From CAIXPS01 sp034430115 (lineage in GTDB: Bacteria > Chloroflexota > Anaerolineae > J036 > Brachytrichaceae): 28,071 nucleotides of DNA. Position 1 is the first letter of the stretch. Each line of letters starts with the position of its first letter. Position numbers and translations under genes: made by a program. The notes below the pieces were generated by a model. That model was not told the DNA's origin, did no database searches, and saw only the letters and a list, made by a program, of their open reading frames with translations. Below, piece by piece: positions 22,347 to 28,071 of the stretch. The stretch lies in NCBI GenBank assembly GCA_034430115.1, contig DAOUFG010000163.1, positions 1-28,071 of the forward strand. Direction: 5' to 3'.

Positions 22347-22791
22347 GTTGACTCCGTTTGGGTTTTTCATCTGTTTGTTGTAAATAGGTTCCCCTATTAA
22401 TTGCCTGGGCACCGCGCCCCACAGCGGGTTAGCCTGAACTCACTACTAATACGAATGACGGCGCAAATCGTGGCAAATTGCTGCGTACACAACATGAAAA
22501 ACAGCAATATCACAAAATGGTTTAGAATATATTTAGCCTAGTTGCTTTATTGGCCGTCAAGATACGGGTTCCTGGTTGGTATGCGATTCGTTTCGCTGCC
22601 CCGCTTGTGAACCCGTATTTTTTATTTGCCGGGCAGTATCTCAATTGGCCGGCAAATCATCGGCGCGTCAAGGAGGTGCTGATCGACCACATACACAGGG
22701 TTTATTTCCTAAATAAACTAGCCAAATCATATGGACCAGCGCAACTCGCAAAAACACTTTGATATTTGTGAAATGTAAGGAGAAGAATTGT
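22347..22791. other. 445-bp non-coding region with several hairpins
   Basis: No supported gene lies here; a 70-codon TTG-initiated frame (22550-22762) has no site or recognisable homology. The left part is the upstream region of the small membrane-protein gene and holds the inverted repeat AATAGG-TTCC-CCTATT (22383-22398). The right part is the leader of the ABC operon, with a terminator-like hairpin (22560-22623), ATTTGCCGG/CCGGCAAAT (22624-22632 and 22649-22657) and GTTTATTT/AAATAAAC (22700-22718). A TAGAAT near 22523 might be a -10 box but lacks a good -35. Confidence 0.6.
22560..22623 (+). terminator. Leader hairpin with T-tract (attenuator candidate)
   Basis: ATACGGGTTC (22562-22571) pairs with GAACCCGTAT (22609-22618), enclosing a second stem (GGTA-T-GCGA with TCGCTGCC, one bulge). 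Six Ts follow (22618-22623). No plus-strand gene lies upstream nearby, so the structure would act on the leader of the ABC operon. Its T-tract continues straight into the arm of the next hairpin. Confidence 0.5.
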
Positions 22792-24138
22792 ATGAAACCC
22801 AGTTTCTTCAAATCTATGACCATGTTGGCAGCCGCCAGTTTGGTCCTGAGCGCGTGTGGCGCCGCAGCGACACCGACCGCTGCGCCGACGAGCGCCCCCG
22901 CCGCGACTGAAGCGGCCACTGCCACGACAGAAGCCACCGCTGCAACAGAAGCGACTGCGACAACGGAGGTCGCTGCGACGACTGAAGTGACCGCCACAGG
23001 CGAAACCACTGCCACCGAGTCGACCGCCTCGCTGCAAATCCCCGATGTTGAAGCAGGCAAGTTCAACGTGGCGGCCATTTTGCTCGGCCCACACGACGAT
23101 GGTGGCTGGAGCCAGGCCCACTACGACGGCTTGATGTATATCGAGCAGAACGTCCCCAATACGCACGTGGCCTATGTTGAGAACGTCCCCGAAGGCGCCG
23201 ATAGCGAACAGGTCATCCGCGCACTGGCTCGCAAGGGCTTTAACCTGATCTTAACCACCTCCTTCGGTTACATGGACCCCACTGCGACCGTGGCAGAGGA
23301 ATATCCCGATCAGACGTTCATTCACATCAGCGGTTACAAGACCAACAACGCGAACTTTGGCAACCTGTTTGGCGCGATGGAAGACATGAAGTACCTCGCC
23401 GGCATGGTCGCTGGTTCGCGCGCCAAGACCGATAAGAACCCCAAGATCGGTTACATTGCGACCTTCCCAATTCCCGAAGAGTTGCGCCTTGGCAACGCCT
23501 TCGCCCTGGGGATGCGCAAGACTTGCCCCGACTGCACGATGGACGTGCGCTGGATTAACACCTGGCACGACCCGGTGCAGGAAAAGTCCGCCGCCGAATC
23601 CCTGTTTGACGCCGGCGCGGAAGTGGTGTTCACCGGTGCAGATACGCCGGCGCCAGCCGACGTCGCACAGGCCAAGGGTAAGTGGGGCATCACCTACGAC
23701 TGGGCCGGCTCCTGCAAGGTGGAGCGCTGCCTGACCACGATCTACTGGGACTGGGGCAAGATTTATGCCAAGATCGTGCAGGGCCTGATCGACGGGACCT
23801 ACAAGCCCGGCTCCGACTACTTCGACGCCGATAGCGGCGCGCTGGGCCTGTATGGCTTCATGGAAGGCCAGCAGCCCACCAAGGGCATGGCAGACCTGCC
23901 TGCCGAGGACATGCAAATGGTCAAGGATACACTGGCCAAGATGTTGAAGGGTGAGTTCAACCGCTTCGACGTCTTCGCGGGTGAGATCAAAGACAATCAA
24001 GGCAACGTGGTTGTGCCGGCCGGCGAAAAGATGGTCCAGGCCGACCTTGACCAGTTCCCTCCGGGCGCAGAAGGTCTCTCTTGTAAGTACTGCATGAAGT
24101 GGTGGGCCCCTGGCATCACCGCCGAATTGCCCCAATAA
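22792..24138 (+). CDS. BMP-family substrate-binding lipoprotein of an ABC transporter
   Basis: This is the extracytoplasmic receptor of the ABC system encoded downstream. Residues 1-22 are a lipoprotein signal ending in the lipobox L-S-A-C (Cys22). A Thr/Ala/Glu-rich linker follows to about residue 88. The BMP (PnrA-like) domain begins at F-N-V-A-A-I-L-L-G-P and contains D-D-G-G-W-S-Q-A-H-Y-D-G-L, G-Y-M-D-P-T-A-T-V-A and V-V-F-T-G-A-D-T-P. BMP proteins bind purine nucleosides in several bacteria and riboflavin in some spirochaetes; here a nucleoside is the default guess. Three cysteine pairs (CPDC, CKVERC, CKYC) are unusual for the family and could be structural. AAGGAG precedes the ATG at 22792. 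The protein has 448 residues. Confidence 0.92.
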   Translation: MKPSFFKSMTMLAAASLVLSACGAAATPTAAPTSAPAATEAATATTEATAATEATATTEVAATTEVTATGETTATESTASLQIPDVEAGKFNVAAILLGPHDDGGWSQAHYDGLMYIEQNVPNTHVAYVENVPEGADSEQVIRALARKGFNLILTTSFGYMDPTATVAEEYPDQTFIHISGYKTNNANFGNLFGAMEDMKYLAGMVAGSRAKTDKNPKIGYIATFPIPEELRLGNAFALGMRKTCPDCTMDVRWINTWHDPVQEKSAAESLFDAGAEVVFTGADTPAPADVAQAKGKWGITYDWAGSCKVERCLTTIYWDWGKIYAKIVQGLIDGTYKPGSDYFDADSGALGLYGFMEGQQPTKGMADLPAEDMQMVKDTLAKMLKGEFNRFDVFAGEIKDNQGNVVVPAGEKMVQADLDQFPPGAEGLSCKYCMKWWAPGITAELPQ

Positions 24139-24167
24139 TAGTAAGATAAAGTTTCGTTGAGTTTAGC

Positions 24168-24228
24168 GACGAAGGACGGAGGGACGCGAGCATGCAAATG
24201 CCCTGACGTCTTCTCTCCGTCTTTCGTC
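24168..24228 (+). repeat. Imperfect inverted repeat between the receptor and ATPase genes
   Basis: GACGAAGGACGGAGGGACG (24168-24186) and the reverse-complement-like segment at 24207-24228 (CGTCTTCTCTCCGTCTTTCG...) form a long imperfect stem. The GACGAAGGACG units are of a dispersed-repeat type. In the mRNA the stem could protect the receptor message or reduce read-through, giving more receptor than transporter. Confidence 0.5.
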
Positions 24229-24263
24229 TTGTATGTGACGTCATTGTGTCCAAAGAGGTTCTC

Positions 24264-25811
24264 ATGCAAGATGCGCCGTATGCGGTGGAAATGCGTGGCA
24301 TCGTCAAACGTTTCCCAGGCGTTCTCGCGAACGATCATACCAATTTTGATCTGCGCCAGGGAGAGGTACACGCACTACTTGGAGAGAACGGCGCAGGCAA
24401 AAGTACGCTCATGAACGTCCTGGCCGGCTTATACAAGCCGGACGAAGGGACGATTTATATCAATGGCAAGCCGGTAACCCTCAATTCGCCGCGCGATGCC
24501 ATTGCCGCCGGGGTAGGTATGATCCATCAGCACTTCATGCTGGTGCCTACTCAGACGGTGACCGAAAATATCATCCTCGGCCTCGACGAGCCTCGCTTCT
24601 TCCTGCACTTGCCGGAATTGGACAAGAAAATCCTGGCATTGCAGGAGCAGTATGGCCTGAAGGTCGATCCCAAGGCCAAAATCTGGCAACTATCAGTCGG
24701 CGAGCAGCAACGCGTGGAGATCCTCAAGATGCTCTACCGCGGCGCGAAAGTCCTCATCATGGACGAACCGACTGCTGTTCTTACACCGCAGGAGGTGAAC
24801 GAGCTATTCGTCATCCTGCGCGCGATGCTGAAGGCGGGGCACTCCATCATCTTTATCAGCCATAAGCTGGATGAAGTATGTGCCATCGCCGACCGCGTGA
24901 CTGTGTTGCAGCATGGCCGCGTGACGGCGGCCGGCATTCCTGCCGCGGGCACCTCCAAAGCTGAGCTGGCCCGCCTGATGGTGGGACGTGAGGTGGTGTT
25001 TAGCATCGAAAAGCAGCCCGCCAAACTGGGGCCTGTGGCGCTGGCGGTGGAGTCGGTTTGTGCGGAAAATGACCGCGGCCTGTCGGCGCTGCGCGATTTT
25101 TCGGTGCAGGTGCATGCCGGTGAGATCGTGGGCATTGCGGGCGTGGCCGGCAATGGGCAAAGTGAATTGGCCCAGGTGATCACCGGCTTGCGCAAATGTT
25201 CGTGCGGGCGTGTGCTGATCGACAATGAAGACCTGGCGAATAAGTCGCCGCGGGTGGCGATCAGGCGGCACGTGGCGCACGTCCCTGAGGATCGTCATGG
25301 CGTGGGCAGTTCCCCGGGCCTCAGCCTTGCCGACAACTTGATTATGAAGAATTATCGCGAGTCGCCGGTATCTACGGGGTGGGTATTGAACCAACCGGTC
25401 ATTCGTAAACGGGCCAATGAGTTGAAAGACGACTACGACATCGCCGCGCCGTCCATTGACGTGCAAGCGCGCCTGCTTTCGGGTGGCAATTTACAAAAAG
25501 CCATCTTGGCGCGCGAGATGTCGGCCGGGCCGAGGCTGATTATTGCCGTACAGCCCACGCGTGGCTTGGATGTCGGCGCCATTGAGGCGGTGCAGCGCCT
25601 GCTTTTGCAGGAACGCGACCATGGCACAGCGATTTTGCTCATCACCGAGGAACTGGACGAGTTGATGTCGCTTTCGGATCGCATCGTTGGGATTTATGAG
25701 GGTCGCAATATGGGTGACTTAAAGGCGGAAACAGCGACACTGACGCAGGTCGGGTTGATGATGGCCGGCACTCCGCAGACGGAGGGAGGCGAGACACATG
25801 GCCATGAGTGA
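24264..25811 (+). CDS. ABC transporter ATP-binding protein with two ABC domains (nucleoside/BMP type)
   Basis: The protein has two fused ATPase domains, as in sugar and nucleoside importers (RbsA/NupO style). Domain 1 is complete: Walker A G-E-N-G-A-G-K-S-T (40-48), signature L-S-V-G-E-Q-Q-R, Walker B L-I-M-D-E-P-T-A-V-L. Domain 2 has a changed Walker A (G-V-A-G-N-G-Q-S-E-L) and signature L-S-G-G-N-L-Q-K, as is normal for this family, where domain 2 hydrolyses poorly. The ATG at 24264 is chosen because AGAGG lies five bases before it; a GTG at 24246 would add six residues. Its end overlaps the next gene. The protein has 515 residues. Confidence 0.94.
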   Translation: MQDAPYAVEMRGIVKRFPGVLANDHTNFDLRQGEVHALLGENGAGKSTLMNVLAGLYKPDEGTIYINGKPVTLNSPRDAIAAGVGMIHQHFMLVPTQTVTENIILGLDEPRFFLHLPELDKKILALQEQYGLKVDPKAKIWQLSVGEQQRVEILKMLYRGAKVLIMDEPTAVLTPQEVNELFVILRAMLKAGHSIIFISHKLDEVCAIADRVTVLQHGRVTAAGIPAAGTSKAELARLMVGREVVFSIEKQPAKLGPVALAVESVCAENDRGLSALRDFSVQVHAGEIVGIAGVAGNGQSELAQVITGLRKCSCGRVLIDNEDLANKSPRVAIRRHVAHVPEDRHGVGSSPGLSLADNLIMKNYRESPVSTGWVLNQPVIRKRANELKDDYDIAAPSIDVQARLLSGGNLQKAILAREMSAGPRLIIAVQPTRGLDVGAIEAVQRLLLQERDHGTAILLITEELDELMSLSDRIVGIYEGRNMGDLKAETATLTQVGLMMAGTPQTEGGETHGHE

Positions 25812-26919
25812 GACGATTGCCCCCAAACGCTTCAAGCTGCCTTTCTCGTTGAGTATTGAGCAGCGTTTGGAGGTGCCGAAGTGGTTGCCTGTGTTGACGA
25901 CCGTTGGGTCGTTGATCGTGGCGTTCATCCTGGGCGGCCTGGTCATCTGGGCCGCTGGGGGCGACGCAATCGCTTCGTATGAGCACATCTTCAAGGCGGC
26001 TTTTGGAGACATCGGCGTTTTTAACGATACGCTGGTGAAAGCGTCGCCGTTGATCCTGATCGGCCTGGCCTGTTCGCTTGCGTTCCGCATGAAGATGTGG
26101 AACATCGGCGCCGAGGGCCAGTTCATGATGGGTGCATGGGGGGCCAGCGCCGTCGTGCTCGCGCCGATTCTGCCCGCCTCGACGCCGGGTTACATCATGA
26201 TCCCGACGATGATGCTGGCTGGTTTCCTCTGCGGCGCGTTGTGGGGCTTCATCCCCGGCATCCTGAAGGCCAAATTCAACGTGAGCGAGATCATCACCAC
26301 CCTGATGTTGAATTACATCGCCACGTCGTGGGTGCTGTTCTGGGTGTTTGGCAGTTGGAGCGAGGCCGGCTTTCAGATGTCGAAGGTGTTTCCAAAAACG
26401 GCCTGGTTGCCCCGCCTGGCCGACTATGCGCGCCAGATTCGCGCATTTAGCGGCCTGACGCTGCACCTGGGCATCGTGTTCGGGTTGCTTGCGACGGTGA
26501 TCGTGTGGTTCATCATCAAACGCACGCGCTGGGGCTATGAAATCCGCCTGATCGGCGACAACAAACAGGCCGCCCTCTACGCCGGTGTGAACATCGTGCG
26601 CAATACGGTGCTGGTGATGATGGTATCGGGCGGATTGGCCGGTCTGGCCGGCATGGCCGAGATCAGCGGCGTGGTACACCGCTTGCAAAGCGCAATCTCA
26701 TCCAACTATGGCTTTACCGGCGTCATCATCGCCTGGCTGGCCAAGCTAAACCCCTACGCGGTGATCCTGGTCTCGGTCTTGTTCGGCGGTTTGATCCAGG
26801 CCGGACGTGAGATTCAACCGTCCGGGGTGCCGCGCATGTTGCAAGGCATCATTCTTTTCTGTGTCATCGCTGCCGATGTGTTGCTGCGGTATCGCGTGCG
26901 CATTGTGCATCATAAGTAG
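25798..26919 (+). CDS. ABC transporter permease 1 (BMP/nucleoside type)
   Basis: The 373-residue protein has a polar N-terminus and about 9 membrane helices of the branched-chain-amino-acid/ribose permease type. The conserved cytoplasmic segment M-W-N-I-G-A-E-G-Q-F-M-M-G-A contacts the ATPase. The start (ATG at 25798, or 25804 two codons on) lies inside the ATPase gene, 14 bases of overlap, with GGAGG upstream, so translation is coupled. It is paired with the second permease to form a heterodimeric pore, as in the NupP/NupQ (YufP/YufQ) systems. Confidence 0.93.
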   Translation: MAMSETIAPKRFKLPFSLSIEQRLEVPKWLPVLTTVGSLIVAFILGGLVIWAAGGDAIASYEHIFKAAFGDIGVFNDTLVKASPLILIGLACSLAFRMKMWNIGAEGQFMMGAWGASAVVLAPILPASTPGYIMIPTMMLAGFLCGALWGFIPGILKAKFNVSEIITTLMLNYIATSWVLFWVFGSWSEAGFQMSKVFPKTAWLPRLADYARQIRAFSGLTLHLGIVFGLLATVIVWFIIKRTRWGYEIRLIGDNKQAALYAGVNIVRNTVLVMMVSGGLAGLAGMAEISGVVHRLQSAISSNYGFTGVIIAWLAKLNPYAVILVSVLFGGLIQAGREIQPSGVPRMLQGIILFCVIAADVLLRYRVRIVHHK

Positions 26920-26927
26920 ATATCACC

Positions 26928-27899
26928 ATGATTGATTGGATTGTTATTCTCCAGGCAGGCGTCGCAAGCGGTACGGTGTTGCTCTTTGCCACCATCGGCG
27001 AAATCCTGGCCGAGCGATCAGGCGTGATGAACCTGGGCGTTGAGGGCATGATGCTCATCGGCGCGATGGCGGCTTATAAGACGGCAGTGATGACCGGCCA
27101 ACCGTGGTTGGGGTTGATATTGGCGATGTTGGCCGCCGGGCTGTTGAGCTTGCTGCATGCCGTGGTGACGATCAATTTCCAGGCCGACCAGGTGGTGAGC
27201 GGTTTGGCGATCAACTTCGTTGGCATTGGCCTGAGCACCGTCTTGGGTGAAGGGCTGAGCAAGTCCGGCGCGGTGGCGCTTCTGCCCACGTTTTCCATTC
27301 CCGTCCTTAGCAGCATTCCCGTGCTGGGCCCGATCTTATTCACCGATCACAACCCCATGACCTATCTGGGCTATCTGCTCATGCCCGCGGTGTGGTATTA
27401 CATCAACCGCACGCGCCCTGGGCTACACCTGCGCGCCGTGGGTGAACAGCCATCTGCCGCCGATGCGCTGGGCATCAATGTGTATGCGTTGCGTTATCGC
27501 TATGTTTTCGTGGGTGGGTTGTTGGCCGGCCTGGCAGGTGGCACGATCAGCCTGGCCGTCTCGCCCGGCTGGTTCAGCGACCTGACGACTTCCGGCCAGG
27601 GCTGGATCGCCGTTGGGTTGGTCATCTTCGCGCAGTGGGACCCTTGGCGCGCGGCGGCGGGGTCCTATATGTTCGGCGCGTTGCGCCGCCTGATCTTGGA
27701 CCTGCAAGGCCCGCAGACGTTGTTGTGGTTCCCGAACCCGTTCTTCTACATGCCCAAGCTGGGCTTCTTCTTGCAAATGCTGCCCTATGCGCTGGTGATC
27801 CTGATTCTCTTCATCGGCTCGCGCGAGGCGTTGCGCAAGCGCGTCGGCGCGCCGGCGGCGCTGGGTGTGCCTTACATCCGTGGCGAGCGCGGCGTGTAA
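26928..27899 (+). CDS. ABC transporter permease 2 (BMP/nucleoside type)
   Basis: The 323-residue protein has about 8 membrane helices. The segment E-R-S-G-V-M-N-L-G-V-E-G-M-M-L-I-G-A near residues 27-44 is the ATPase-contact motif of the permease family. It lies 8 bases after the first permease, completing the order receptor - ATPase - permease 1 - permease 2 that is conserved in BMP-type importers. There is no clear ribosome-binding site, so it probably depends on coupling. The C-terminal tail (EALRKRVGAPAALGVPYIRGERGV) is basic and short. No enzyme gene follows in the window to tell the substrate. Confidence 0.92.
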   Translation: MIDWIVILQAGVASGTVLLFATIGEILAERSGVMNLGVEGMMLIGAMAAYKTAVMTGQPWLGLILAMLAAGLLSLLHAVVTINFQADQVVSGLAINFVGIGLSTVLGEGLSKSGAVALLPTFSIPVLSSIPVLGPILFTDHNPMTYLGYLLMPAVWYYINRTRPGLHLRAVGEQPSAADALGINVYALRYRYVFVGGLLAGLAGGTISLAVSPGWFSDLTTSGQGWIAVGLVIFAQWDPWRAAAGSYMFGALRRLILDLQGPQTLLWFPNPFFYMPKLGFFLQMLPYALVILILFIGSREALRKRVGAPAALGVPYIRGERGV

Positions 27900-27964
27900 A
27901 CAAACCTCCGAGGGTATCCGTTGGTCCGCACGAGTCAGGCGGTGACGGAAGCAAGCAGAGGGGA

Positions 27965-28071
27965 GGTAGGCACAGGATTCATTCCTGCGCAACACGGAGA
28001 TGAGGCAACGCGGGCATGAAACCCGCGTCCACCAGGTGTCGATGGCGCGCAGGTGGTAGGCGCAGGATTCA
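27965..28071. repeat. Palindromic/direct repeat block at the window end
   Basis: GGTAGGC[A/G]CAGGATTCA occurs at 27965-27981 and again at 28055-28071, exactly 90 bases apart and cut by the window end. The first copy folds with TCCTGCGC into a stem-loop (7 of 8 pairs). A second perfect stem, ACGCGGG-CATGAAA-CCCGCGT, lies at 28008-28028. No terminator-like T-run is present. The array looks like a dispersed repeat of unknown type. Confidence 0.6.

Noticed and set aside
22540..22660. Purine riboswitch before the nucleoside importer
   Set aside because: The stems and loops do not show the three-way junction or conserved loop and junction bases of that class.
22550..22762. A 70-codon plus-strand frame in the ABC operon leader
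   Set aside because: It starts with TTG, has no ribosome-binding site, and runs through two perfect hairpins. The composition looks non-coding.
25642..26688. Long minus-strand frame (348 codons) opposite the ATPase and permease genes
   Set aside because: It is antisense to two well-recognised transporter genes, has low-complexity charged content and no family resemblance.
27965..28071. CRISPR array
   Set aside because: The 17-base repeats are 90 bases apart, only two copies are visible, and the sequence between them is itself palindromic. No cas gene is present.

Overview
The window is probably from a member of the Chloroflexota. The GC content is moderate to high. The lipoprotein has a long Thr/Ala linker, the membrane glycosyltransferase carries a C-terminal beta-sandwich, and short palindromic repeats are scattered between genes and even inside uvrA. 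All of these fit that phylum, but this is recognition by style, not a phylogenetic result. No CRISPR array, rRNA, transposase or phage gene was seen.

Left part (1-12401), mostly housekeeping. A 5'-truncated CPBP intramembrane protease, lgt (lipoprotein diacylglyceryl transferase), a five-haem membrane-anchored c-type cytochrome and a GrpB-family protein lie on the plus strand. A multi-spanning glycosyltransferase-like protein follows on the minus strand. uvrA is driven by a good sigma-A promoter with a LexA-type operator, and its reading frame carries an in-frame palindromic repeat. An MFS transporter (minus), hemH ferrochelatase (plus), tRNA-Lys(CTT) with a clean bidirectional terminator, an unknown membrane protein (minus) and a DedA-family protein (plus) complete this part.

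Centre (12425-21800), the most notable region. Twelve minus-strand genes form one apparent operon. In transcription order they are: an excisionase-type HTH/PocR regulator, TusA, two different DsrE-family proteins, a lipoyl-carrier protein of the GcvH/LbpA type, a Tat-exported [NiFe]-hydrogenase small subunit, Isp1 (NarI/DsrM-like cytochrome b), Isp2 (HdrD/DsrK-like FeS protein), a small STAS-like protein, the hydrogenase large subunit, its maturation endopeptidase, and a lipoate-protein ligase. The hydrogenase core has the gene order of Isp-type (group 1e) enzymes. Sulfur-relay genes at the front and a lipoylation gene at the end suggest that H2 oxidation outside the membrane is wired through Isp1 and Isp2 to a cytoplasmic sulfane-sulfur carrier bound to a lipoylated protein. 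That coupling is inference. The operon has a consensus promoter followed by three 10-bp direct repeats that look like an operator for the HTH protein.

Right part (21969-28071). A small membrane protein of unknown function is followed by a 445-bp non-coding stretch rich in hairpins, including a terminator-like one. Then comes a four-gene plus-strand ABC uptake operon: BMP-family lipoprotein, dual ATPase and two permeases, of the nucleoside type. The window ends in a block of palindromic and direct repeats.
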